DNA of 64,000 nucleotides from an uncultured Prevotellaceae bacterium (GTDB lineage Bacteria; Bacteroidota; Bacteroidia; Bacteroidales; Muribaculaceae), in NCBI GenBank assembly GCA_937898675.1, contig CALEJB010000038.1:1-64000 (forward strand), in the 5' to 3' direction. Shown here piece after piece: positions 8,959-17,036 of the stretch (position 1 is the stretch's first letter; every line of letters starts with the position of its first letter). Made by a program: the position numbers and the translations under genes. Under the pieces are notes generated by a model. That model was not told the DNA's origin. It worked only from the letters and a program-made list of their open reading frames with translations, and did not search any database.

Positions 8959-9150
8959 ACCGTGTGTTCTAAAAAATAAACTTGTGGTTATGAAAATGTA
9001 ACTGATGTTTCAATTCTTTGCTTTTTATTTTCAAGTTTACCCATGCCAATTGGATGATCCATTGACTTGAGTATCAAAATTCTAATGAATCTTATTTGCG
9101 ATAATTGCGTATAAAATCTTTTGAATTTTAACTTGAATTCCAGTATTGGT
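8921..9150 (-). ncRNA. Candidate orphan small RNA or small-ORF transcript
   Basis: In the 500-base AT-rich gap between the transpeptidase and enolase genes, a consensus minus-strand promoter (9155-9186) faces a strong minus-strand terminator (8921-8958), defining a transcript of about 220-230 bases with no annotated gene. It contains one 24-codon ORF (8988-9062, MDHPIGMGKLENKKQRIETS...), which is basic and could be a microprotein or chance. It does not match a tRNA, and I do not recognise a known RNA family. Confidence 0.4.
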
Positions 9151-9154
9151 TATG

Positions 9155-9186
9155 CAAAAGTATGTATATTTTTTGAATTTGCCAAA
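9155..9186 (-). promoter_or_regulatory. Consensus promoter of the orphan transcript
   Basis: Minus-strand -7 TACTTTTG at 9155-9162 and -33 TTTG at 9183-9186 with 20 bp spacing. No protein gene follows before the terminator at 8921-8958. Confidence 0.55.
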
Positions 9187-9266
9187 TTTTCCCCAAAAAA
9201 ATCCTGCCTTTATCGGCCCAATCGGCTAATCTGGACCCCGCGAAACTCTATTTAACTATTGTATAT

Positions 9267-9297
9267 TTTGCCATACGCCTAAAAATCACTATTTTTG
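9267..9297 (+). promoter_or_regulatory. Enolase promoter
   Basis: -33 TTTG at 9267-9270 and -7 TATTTTTG at 9290-9297, with 19 bp between them. The enolase ATG is 60 bases downstream. Confidence 0.75.
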
Positions 9298-9339
9298 CAC
9301 CCGCTAAATGATTTTATTAACATAATAACAAGAATTTAA

Positions 9340-10665
<1,326 letters not shown>

Positions 10666-10690
10666 TTCGCATTTAGGGAGTCATCAACCG

Positions 10691-10724
10691 TCGGGGCCGT
10701 CTGAGCGATGGCCCCGATTTTTTT
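10691..10724 (+). terminator. Enolase terminator
   Basis: Stem TCGGGGCC/GGCCCCGA with an 11-base loop and seven T, 25 bases after the stop codon. Confidence 0.9.
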
Positions 10725-10820
10725 GCCGGTATGATTAAACCAAGGGGGCGTTAGATGTGTCAAAGTGTTGCAAATTTGATTTTTTTGGTTGCTCAAGCGT
10801 CATAATCCAATAAATCAATG

Positions 10821-10828
10821 TAAATTTG
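10821..10828 (+). promoter_or_regulatory. -7 box upstream of a secreted lipocalin-like protein gene
   Basis: TAAATTTG, 28 bases before the start at 10857. I see no -33 TTTG at the usual spacing. Confidence 0.5.
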
Positions 10829-10856
10829 TCGCGTTAATTAATTCAATAATATTGTT

Positions 10857-11378
10857 ATGAAGAAGATTTTATTTTCACTCATCGCCCTGATTTCGGTCAT
10901 GACCGTGCAGGCTCAGTCCATCTGCGCCTCGTGGCGCACGATGCAGCCCATTGTAGAAACTGACGAGCAAGGCAACTTCTCGGCACAGAGCCTTCTCTAC
11001 ACCTTTAACGAGGACGGCACCTTTGCCATGTCCGACGAACTCACCATGTCCAGCGAGCCTGCCCCCACCATGGCACTCGAAATTGCGGTCAATGTTGAGT
11101 TGAAAGGCACTTACACCCTCGACGGCGACGTGCTGACGCTCACCCCCGACACGGAAACCTTAAAGCCCGAGTTGCTCAGCGTTTCGGTCAATGGCCACGT
11201 GAGTGAGGACCCCGCCATCAAGGCCAATGTTGAATCGATGTTCGCCAGCAATGAATTCAAGGCACAGTTTGCCGGCGAGGACCAGTACACCGGTGTCAAG
11301 GTCAGCGACCAGATGCTCCAGATGAGCAAAGACGGCCAGCAACTGATGCTCGTGCGCTTCGCCACCGTCAAGAACTAA
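10857..11378 (+). CDS. Secreted lipocalin-like hypothetical protein
   Basis: 173 residues with a clear signal peptide (MKKILFSLIALISVMTVQAQ). The mature part reads as alternating beta strands with a GTYTLDGDVLTLTPD segment, which recalls the lipocalin-like domains common in exported Bacteroidales proteins. I cannot name a specific family. There is no lipobox, so it is probably soluble and periplasmic or secreted. It is monocistronic and ends at a shared bidirectional terminator. Confidence 0.7.
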   Translation: MKKILFSLIALISVMTVQAQSICASWRTMQPIVETDEQGNFSAQSLLYTFNEDGTFAMSDELTMSSEPAPTMALEIAVNVELKGTYTLDGDVLTLTPDTETLKPELLSVSVNGHVSEDPAIKANVESMFASNEFKAQFAGEDQYTGVKVSDQMLQMSKDGQQLMLVRFATVKN

Positions 11379-11401
11379 GCATTGTCCAATAAGCAGAAAA
11401 G

Positions 11402-11440
11402 AACAATCCCGCTGGGCTTGACCCCAGCGGGATTGTTTTT
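11402..11440. terminator. Bidirectional terminator between convergent genes
   Basis: A 15-bp stem (AACAATCCCGCTGGG with its complement), a short loop, five T on the plus strand, and a shorter A/T-rich flank on the other side. It serves the gene ending at 11378 and probably the DUF2752 gene ending at 11445. Confidence 0.88.
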
Positions 11441-11444
11441 GTTC

Positions 11445-11834
11445 CTAAAGATGCAGGAGATTGCGTCCCAACCACCAGACAAAGAAAAGGACGACATAAG
11501 CCTTAAGGGTAATGGGGTGGAACACAATGCGCTTGAGACCATCAAGCCGGTAGCCGAAATTGTACCACGATACAAGCACGGCAAGCATAGCAAACGGTAT
11601 TGAGAAAATAAAGAAATAGTTATAACTCAATGCTTGTCCGGGATGGCCATGCACCAGCGCGCTCAGCGCACGCTGAGTGCCACACGCAGGACACAAAGTG
11701 CCCGTGAGCAACCGCCAAGGGCACTGGATGGGGAAATGCTGCACCAGTGGATTGACAAAATAATAGGTCAAACCTATCAAAATCAAAATGGCAGGAAATG
11801 CATACGCCATTATTTTGTCAACCCTGCTGCGCAT
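11445..11834 (-). CDS. DUF2752 family membrane protein
   Basis: 129 residues with about three hydrophobic segments and the family signature CPWRLLTGTLCPACGTQRA (near residue 40), whose CPxCGxxRA core marks DUF2752. Function is unknown. It starts 3 bases after the dispanin-like gene on the same strand, so the two are cotranscribed. The pairing suggests a small membrane module, but nothing here shows what it does. Confidence 0.88.
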   Translation of the reverse strand: MRSRVDKIMAYAFPAILILIGLTYYFVNPLVQHFPIQCPWRLLTGTLCPACGTQRALSALVHGHPGQALSYNYFFIFSIPFAMLAVLVSWYNFGYRLDGLKRIVFHPITLKAYVVLFFVWWLGRNLLHL

Positions 11835-11837
11835 ATA

Positions 11838-12245
11838 TTACATGAAGGCACCAGAAGAACCTAAGATGCCTAAGCCTACTATAAAGACGAAATATATTAT
11901 CCAGATGATTACGCTAGAAATAGCGCCCCACATAGCATAATTCTTTGCACTGTTTGCAGCATTTTGTGCACCCGTATAGTCTCCGTCGTTGTACAGTTTG
12001 TCAACCTTGGAAGAATATATGATAGAAACAATGCCTAAAGGCAGACAGCATAAGATAGTGCATAAGATTGCCCAGACTAAGTAATTGTCCGGTCTGCGAG
12101 GAGGCCGGCCCTGAGCATAATTAGGCTGCTGATATGCCATCTGCTGATAAGGGGGCTGCTGATAAGGGGGCTGCTGGTACGGCTGTTGATGAGGAGGCTG
12201 CTGATACTGTGGCTGCTCGCTCTGTGGATAATTCGAATCATCCAT
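11838..12245 (-). CDS. CD225/dispanin family membrane protein
   Basis: 135 residues. The first ~50 are a Gln/Pro/Tyr-rich low-complexity tail (repeated YQQPP), encoded by short 15-base repeats around 12130-12190. Then comes a two-helix membrane domain with the dispanin pattern: NYLVWAILCTILCCLPLGIVSIIYSSKVD, a polar loop with YNDGDYTGAQNAANSAK, and a second helix. It is probably an inner-membrane protein with a cytoplasmic tail. It is cotranscribed with DUF2752. The -7 box TAATTTTG (minus strand, 12271-12278) lies upstream. Confidence 0.85.
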   Translation of the reverse strand: MDDSNYPQSEQPQYQQPPHQQPYQQPPYQQPPYQQMAYQQPNYAQGRPPRRPDNYLVWAILCTILCCLPLGIVSIIYSSKVDKLYNDGDYTGAQNAANSAKNYAMWGAISSVIIWIIYFVFIVGLGILGSSGAFM

Positions 12246-12428
12246 AAGATAAATAGTATAAAAAATGAGACAAAATTAATTACTAACGCTCGCCAATGAA
12301 TATATTACCATCGACTATTGTCGGCAAAATTATTAAAATTTAGTGACAATCAAAAGGAAAAATGAGAAAATATAAGATTTGCCTTGATTTTTACCGCCTC
12401 TCCGAAATACGAAGTGCCGTTTGCCCAG

Positions 12429-13070
12429 TTATTGGGACCGCTTGTGGATGAGCGTCAGTCCGTCGCGCAGGGGGATGATGACGCACTCCACGCGCGGGTC
12501 GCTGGCGACCAGGTCGTTAAAGGCCATCACGCCGCGGGTCTGGGCCTCGCGCTGTGACTTGGGGTCGACGACCTTGCCTGCCCACAGGGTGTTGTCGGCG
12601 ATGATGTAGCCGCCGTCGCTGAGGTATTGCATCACCAGGTTGTAGTACTCAACATACTGGCGCTTGTTGGCGTCGATGAATACTAAGTCGAAGCGTTTGC
12701 CCAGCGTGGGCACAATGTCGCGCGCGTCGCCAATGTGCAAGTGCACGCGCTTGCCCAGCGGCGACAGCGCCAGATGCTCGTTGATGAAGTCCTCTTGCTC
12801 GTCGTCAATCTCGATGGTATCGACGATGCAGTCGTCGTCGGCCAACCCTTCGGCCAGGCACAGCGCCGAGTAACCGCTGAAAGTCCCCAACTCCAGCACA
12901 TGCCGCGGCGCAATCATCTGCGTCAGCATCTTGATCAGGCGCCCCTGCAGGTGGCCCGAGCACATGTGCCAATAGTAGTTCTGCACATGCGTGTCGTGGT
13001 CAATCTTGGCCAGAGCTTCTGGTTCGGCCTCGATATGAGACAAGATATATTCTTCTAATTCTTCGGTCAT
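12429..13070 (-). CDS. Class I SAM-dependent O-methyltransferase
   Basis: 213 residues of the caffeoyl-CoA/catechol O-methyltransferase type. The SAM-binding motif LELGTFSGYSALCLAEGL is near residue 58, the acidic DTIEIDDEQ near residue 83 would bind the ribose, and DLVFIDANK and IIADNTLW match the metal-binding part of the fold. I start at the ATG at 13070. It follows aroQ on the same strand, separated by the repeat element at 13101-13250. The methyl acceptor is unknown; bacterial members are usually broad small-molecule or tRNA-modifying enzymes. Confidence 0.85.
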   Translation of the reverse strand: MTEELEEYILSHIEAEPEALAKIDHDTHVQNYYWHMCSGHLQGRLIKMLTQMIAPRHVLELGTFSGYSALCLAEGLADDDCIVDTIEIDDEQEDFINEHLALSPLGKRVHLHIGDARDIVPTLGKRFDLVFIDANKRQYVEYYNLVMQYLSDGGYIIADNTLWAGKVVDPKSQREAQTRGVMAFNDLVASDPRVECVIIPLRDGLTLIHKRSQ

Positions 13071-13100
13071 AATCAAAAAATTGACAACAGGTATTGGTGT

Positions 13101-13250
13101 TTGTCAAACAACTTGAACAACTTGTTTTTATTTTATTCCGTTTGGTGGCTCCAATATCATCATAAATGTACTCCCTTAGTCAGATTGTAATAATCATAAA
13201 AGAGAGTTGTTGATGTTGTTCAAAGTTGTTTCTGTTGTTTGATAAAGGTG
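13101..13250 (-). repeat. Repeat element copy 1 (GTT/AAC-flanked, with small ORF)
   Basis: A ~150-base element whose reverse complement recurs at 29764-29922. Over the 135-base core (13116-13250 against 29764-29898) I count about 10 mismatches and no gaps. Both ends carry imperfect inverted repeats based on TCAAACAAC and GAACAAC, so an RNA copy could fold its ends together around the central small ORF. On the minus strand it starts inside the last codons of aroQ and stops 31 bases before the O-methyltransferase start. Confidence 0.85.
13128..13163 (-). CDS. Putative 11-residue peptide MMILEPPNGIK (copy 1)
   Basis: A 12-codon frame including the stop. Its ATG is preceded by AAGGGAG, a strong Shine-Dalgarno match at good spacing, in a phylum where such sites are uncommon. 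The copy at 29851-29886 encodes MMILEPPNGVK; of four base changes, two are third-position synonymous and the other two turn Ile into Val. This suggests translation, but two copies are a very small sample. Confidence 0.45.
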   Translation of the reverse strand: MMILEPPNGIK

Positions 13251-13663
13251 TTGAGCAAGGCTTCGATGGCGAGGCGGTAACTGTCCAGGCCAAAGCCGGC
13301 GATGACGCCAGCGCACACGGGCGACAGCAACGACTTGTGCCTGAATGGTTCGCGGCTGTACACGTTGCTGATGTGCACCTCGGCCACTGGGGCAGTGATG
13401 GCCGCCACCGCATCGGCGATGGCAACCGAGGTGTGGGTGTAGCCGCCGGCGTTGAGCACGATGGCGCAGTCGTCAAAGCCTACCGCCTGCAGTTTGTCCA
13501 CAATCTCGCCCTCGATGTTGCTCTGATAGATATCGAACTGGTGCTGCGGGTAACGGGCCGCCAACTCTTGCAGGTACTGGTCGAGCGAGCGGTTGCCGTA
13601 AACCTCGGGCTCGCGCACGCCCACCAGGTTGAGGTTAGGGCCATTGATGATGCAGATTTTCAT
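13220..13663 (-). CDS. aroQ: 3-dehydroquinate dehydratase, type II
   Basis: 147 residues. The enzyme dehydrates 3-dehydroquinate to 3-dehydroshikimate in the shikimate pathway. Family motifs are all present: INGPNLN at the start with Tyr22 on the active-site lid (PEVYGNRS), NAGGYTHTSVAIADA with its active-site Asn, EVHISN with the general-base His, and SREPFRHKS. The last nine codons (TFIKQQKQL) lie within the repeat element, so the natural C-terminus seems to have been replaced or extended by it. It lies 10 bases after the LolC/E-type permease gene in an rbfA-led cluster. Confidence 0.95.
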   Translation of the reverse strand: MKICIINGPNLNLVGVREPEVYGNRSLDQYLQELAARYPQHQFDIYQSNIEGEIVDKLQAVGFDDCAIVLNAGGYTHTSVAIADAVAAITAPVAEVHISNVYSREPFRHKSLLSPVCAGVIAGFGLDSYRLAIEALLNTFIKQQKQL

Positions 13664-13673
13664 AATGTTGTCT

Positions 13674-14906
13674 TTATTTTATCGTGGATGCCAAGCGCCG
13701 GCGCATAATCAAGGCGGTGACGAGGCTCGTGAGCAGGCCCACAACGGCCACCAGGGCAAAGGTGACGAGCACATCGGTCCACTCTACCGCCACGGGATAG
13801 GCATCGATAATCATCGTTGCCGGGTCTCCATTGAGTTTGAGCCATCCGTAGTGCTGCTGGCACAGGCACAGGATGAGTCCGATGACAACGCCGGTAGCAG
13901 CGCCCACGAGGGTGATGAGCCAGCCTTGCAGGACAAAAATCTTGGAAATCTGCCGGTCGCTGGCTCCCAGGGCGCGCAGCGTGGCGATGCTGCTGTCCTT
14001 CTCAATGATGAGCAGCGACAAGGTGCTGATGACATTGAATGTGGCGATAACCAGGATGAACGCCAGCAGCAGGAATCCCATCCATTTCTCGATATTCACT
14101 AGGCGGTAGGCCTCGCGTTGCTGCATCAGGCGGTTTTTCACTTGATAAGAGCCGCCCAACGCCTCGTGGATGCCGTCCATGACTTGCCGCTCGTCGGCCC
14201 CCGGGGCCAGGCGCACCTCAATCTGGGTGGCTTGGGTGTCATAGTCAAATAATGCGCGCGCCACATCGAGCGGTACATAGATGAGGTCGGCGTCGTAACT
14301 GTTTTGCTGCAACTGGAAAATGCCCGACACAAACAATGAGTCGCCCCTAAAGGCTCCCATGGGATTGGCCAGGTTGACGCGGCCCTGACGCTGGGGTGCG
14401 TAAAAACGCACCATGCCCAGAAAGTCGGGCCTGACGCACAGGCGGATAGCCGGTCCCGCGCCCGAGACGGCAAAGCGCGACACATCGTCGCGCAGGCACC
14501 ACTGGCCGTCAACCATGAGCGAGTCAATGTCGTTCATCGTGTTGTAGTCGTCGGGGACGCCTTTGAGCCGTACGGGCATTTGGTATTGGCCATACACGGC
14601 CAGGGCCTGGTCGATGACCACGGCAATGGCGCGCTCGACGCCCGGGACGGCGCTCACGGCGTCAATCACGCTGTCGGCATCGTTGACGGTCTTGCCCATC
14701 GAGGGGGTCACGGCCACGTCGGGGTCCAGCATCGCCAGGCGGCCCATGATGAGTCCGCTGAATCCGTTGAACACGCTCATCACGCAGATGAGCGCCGCGG
14801 TGGCCACCACCACGCCGCACACGGCGACAATCGAGATGATGTTCACGGCCTGGTGCCCCTTTTTGGACACCAGGTAGCGCCACGCTATTTTCAACGGAAG
14901 TGGCAT
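13674..14906 (-). CDS. FtsX-like ABC transporter permease (LolC/LolE type)
   Basis: 410 residues with the MacB/LolC layout: an N-terminal transmembrane helix (IISIVAVCGVVVATAALICVMSVFNGF), a long periplasmic domain (about residues 45-270), and three C-terminal helices. The opening PLPLKIAWRYLVSKKGHQAVNIIS is typical of the lipoprotein-releasing LolC/E family, which works with a LolD ATPase to move lipoproteins toward the outer membrane. No ATPase gene is beside it. It overlaps neither neighbour and is 6 bases from rbfA. Whether it is LolC, LolE or a single-subunit version cannot be decided here. Confidence 0.87.
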   Translation of the reverse strand: MPLPLKIAWRYLVSKKGHQAVNIISIVAVCGVVVATAALICVMSVFNGFSGLIMGRLAMLDPDVAVTPSMGKTVNDADSVIDAVSAVPGVERAIAVVIDQALAVYGQYQMPVRLKGVPDDYNTMNDIDSLMVDGQWCLRDDVSRFAVSGAGPAIRLCVRPDFLGMVRFYAPQRQGRVNLANPMGAFRGDSLFVSGIFQLQQNSYDADLIYVPLDVARALFDYDTQATQIEVRLAPGADERQVMDGIHEALGGSYQVKNRLMQQREAYRLVNIEKWMGFLLLAFILVIATFNVISTLSLLIIEKDSSIATLRALGASDRQISKIFVLQGWLITLVGAATGVVIGLILCLCQQHYGWLKLNGDPATMIIDAYPVAVEWTDVLVTFALVAVVGLLTSLVTALIMRRRLASTIK

Positions 14907-14912
14907 CGCTCT

Positions 14913-15278
14913 TTAGTCGTCAGACTCTTTATGGGCGGACTTGTCGCCGGCCAGCAGTTCGTCGATGTGTTCGATGTAGTCCAGCGAGTCGTCGAGGTGG
15001 AACTTGAGTTCGGGGCAGCGGCGCAGCTGGTGGCGCACCTGTTGCGACAACTCATAGCGGATGCCTTTCTCGCTGGCATTGATGTTGTCGATGATGGCCT
15101 GGGCATTCTCGCTGGGGAAGATGCTCAGGCGCACGTTGGCCACGCTCAGGTCGGGTGACACGCGCACGCTGCTCACGCTCACGAGGGTGCCGCGCGTCTT
15201 GGCTGTCTCGCGGCGGAATATCTCGCTCAGTTCCTTCTGCACGAGGCGGTTGATTTTTTGCAGTCTTGTGGATTCCAT
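14913..15278 (-). CDS. rbfA: Ribosome-binding factor A
   Basis: 121 residues, normal length. RbfA is a KH-fold protein that binds the 30S subunit during late 16S rRNA maturation. The N-terminus TRLQKINRLVQKELSEIFRR, the central VSVSSVRVSPDLSVANVRLSIFP strand pattern, and the C-terminal RRCPELKFHLDDSLDYIEHIDELL are diagnostic. It is first in the cluster with the permease and aroQ. A minus-strand -7 box (TACCTTTG, 15310-15317) lies 32 bases upstream. Confidence 0.96.
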   Translation of the reverse strand: MESTRLQKINRLVQKELSEIFRRETAKTRGTLVSVSSVRVSPDLSVANVRLSIFPSENAQAIIDNINASEKGIRYELSQQVRHQLRRCPELKFHLDDSLDYIEHIDELLAGDKSAHKESDD

Positions 15279-15309
15279 TCAATTCTTGTTATGTGTTGTT
15301 TTGTGGCTG

Positions 15310-15317
15310 CAAAGGTA
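15310..15317 (-). promoter_or_regulatory. -7 box of the rbfA cluster
   Basis: Minus-strand TACCTTTG, a full match to TAnnTTTG. No clear -33 box is seen at the usual spacing. Confidence 0.5.
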
Positions 15318-15390
15318 CTAAAAAAGTTGCAATCCACCTCATTGCATGATGAAATGGATTGCGTGGTTAATGTATATGTTGCCTGTCGGG

Positions 15391-16206
15391 CTATTGCTCA
15401 AGTTCCTTGAGCAGCCTGGTGGCCCGGGTGACGAGTTCTTGGGTGTGACCTGTGTCTCTCAATGCAGTCAGCTCGCTGGTGGCGGCGCCCTTGTCGCCTG
15501 CCTTGAGCAGCGCGAGGGCTTTGTACCAGTGGGCACAGTCGTTGTAGAGTTCGTGCGCCTCTTTGACGGCCTCGCCGTCTTCGGCGCCCTTAGCGGTTGC
15601 GACGGCATTGTCTTGGGCTTCGACGATGCTGTTGGCCAAGGCCGTCATCGTTTCCTTGTCTCCGCCTTGCCTGATTTGGTTGGCCAGTTCTGCCATTTCA
15701 TCCGACGACCCGGGAACGGGCTTGTTGTATTTGTCGGCCAGTTGGGCCAGTGTGGGCTTGACGGGTGCGGCAGCCTTGGGGGCTTTTTGGACTTTCGCCT
15801 TGGGCGCTTGTGTCACCACGGGGGCCGAAGTGTTGACGGGTTTGTTGAAAATGGGGATAACAAGGGCGATGACGATTGCAGCGGCAATGGCGGCTACCCA
15901 CAATCTGGTTTTTTTCATCCAGCCAGGTGCCGTTGCCTTTTCTGCTTCTTTAGCCTTTGCGGCTTGTAAAAATTCCTCCTTGCTCATGTGCCTGATGGCA
16001 TCGATTTGGGCCTGGCCCTCCCGCCGGTTTCCGGCTTGGGCAATGCCTGTGGCGAGCAATGAGGCGGCAACAAGCCGCTTGCGCAGTTCGTCATCATTAT
16101 TGACGTCATGCTCAAAGGCCGTGCGCTCGTCCCCGTCCATCCTTTTGTGCAGGTAGCGGTCGATGCGCTCGTCGTATTCCTGATATTTTATTTCCCGGTC
16201 TGTCAT
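15391..16206 (-). CDS. Membrane-anchored probable anti-sigma factor
   Basis: 271 residues. The cytoplasmic N-terminus (YDERIDRYLHKRMDGDERTAFEHDVNNDDELRKRL) resembles the anti-sigma fold without a zinc site. One membrane helix (about residues 104-122) is followed by a Pro/Ala/Lys linker and a periplasmic, helix-rich, TPR-like region. Its ATG overlaps the sigma-factor stop by one base (TGATG), so the pair is translationally coupled. I infer that it holds the sigma factor at the membrane and releases it on a periplasmic signal; the signal is unknown. Confidence 0.7.
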   Translation of the reverse strand: MTDREIKYQEYDERIDRYLHKRMDGDERTAFEHDVNNDDELRKRLVAASLLATGIAQAGNRREGQAQIDAIRHMSKEEFLQAAKAKEAEKATAPGWMKKTRLWVAAIAAAIVIALVIPIFNKPVNTSAPVVTQAPKAKVQKAPKAAAPVKPTLAQLADKYNKPVPGSSDEMAELANQIRQGGDKETMTALANSIVEAQDNAVATAKGAEDGEAVKEAHELYNDCAHWYKALALLKAGDKGAATSELTALRDTGHTQELVTRATRLLKELEQ

Positions 16207-16793
16207 CAGTTCAGAATTTTATAATTGTTCTCCAATGCTGTTTTCACCTTTGTCATGCAGCGGCTCTTTTGTGTTTTGGCGACATCGGCGTTTTTTAGTC
16301 CCGAGCGTTCGGCAATGTCCGCCATGCTCAGGCTGTCCCAATAGAATCCCCACAGAATGGTTTTGCAAGGCTCACCCATGCCGGATATGAGTTCCCTGAG
16401 TGCTTCCCATCGCTCCTGGGCGTCGGCTTCGCTGTCGGTGTTCGACCAATCGGTAACGACCTGTTCGGCGAGGCCGATGTCCACGGGGTCGATTTCGTCA
16501 TCGTCGCTCTGCCCGCCGACGAAGGGCTTGCCGATGAATTTTGCATTGTGCTCATATTGTTTCAGGGCAATATTTTTCATGATGCCGATGATATAAGTGC
16601 TTAGGCTGCATGACAGCTCGGTGAGTTTCCCGTTATGGATGTTCTCATAGAGCTTTAACATTGCTTCCTGGACGAGGTCCTGGCAGTCTTGGGGCGACGC
16701 CCAGGCCGAGAAGCGGTTCTCGGCATAGCGCAGGGCGGCCTGATAAGCTTCCTGGATGAATTTGCCGTCTGTTGTGAATGGTACTATTGACAT
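16206..16793 (-). CDS. ECF-type RNA polymerase sigma factor
   Basis: 195 residues. Region 2 is seen as DCQDLVQEAMLKLYENI and the following helix with TYIIGIMKNIALKQ; region 4 is the C-terminal helix-turn-helix LSMADIAERSGLKNADVAKTQKSRCMTKVK. I start at 16793 (MSIVPF), because a -7 box TACTTTTG on the minus strand (16824-16831) lies inside the longer frame, so a start at 16835 would be upstream of transcription. The linker between regions 2 and 4 is long and acidic (SDDDEIDPVD). It forms a two-gene unit with the membrane anti-sigma factor. Confidence 0.85.
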   Translation of the reverse strand: MSIVPFTTDGKFIQEAYQAALRYAENRFSAWASPQDCQDLVQEAMLKLYENIHNGKLTELSCSLSTYIIGIMKNIALKQYEHNAKFIGKPFVGGQSDDDEIDPVDIGLAEQVVTDWSNTDSEADAQERWEALRELISGMGEPCKTILWGFYWDSLSMADIAERSGLKNADVAKTQKSRCMTKVKTALENNYKILN

Positions 16794-16823
16794 TGTTGTT
16801 GTCACAAATGTTGTTGCCGATGG

Positions 16824-16831
16824 CAAAAGTA
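16824..16831 (-). promoter_or_regulatory. -7 box of the sigma/anti-sigma operon
   Basis: Minus-strand TACTTTTG, 30 bases before the chosen ATG at 16793. It decides the start of the sigma gene. No -33 TTTG is seen, so the promoter may need an activator or autoregulation. Confidence 0.55.
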
Positions 16832-16969
16832 CCATTTTTTTTTGTTCTCATTGCAGTGTTGCTTGAAAAACTTGTGTTGCCGCCCGCTATGGACTATTCC
16901 CTTATGTTTATGCTGTTTTTCCAGGCAAGGTAAACAGGGGCGGATGAACTTTCATGCCGTCAATGTCCC

Positions 16970-17014
16970 AAAAAAACAATGAGCCGGGAACTCATTGCTG
17001 AATTTCCGGCTCAT
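16970..17014 (-). terminator. Terminator of the M16 peptidase gene
   Basis: On the minus strand ATGAGCCGG pairs with CCGGCTCAT around a loop and is followed by TGTTTTTTT. It begins 22 bases after the stop at 17037. Confidence 0.85.
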
Positions 17015-17036
17015 GGATGATGTGGGTTTGTCTCAA

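Noticed and set aside
12362..12451. A 29-codon plus-strand ORF (MRKYKICLDFYRL...) upstream of and overlapping the end of the O-methyltransferase gene
   Set aside because: It has no ribosome site or promoter, overlaps the end of a real gene on the other strand, and looks like chance.
13081..13260. The AAC/GTT-rich repeats considered as a CRISPR array
   Set aside because: The short units are not separated by unique spacers of constant length, and the whole block recurs as a unit elsewhere.
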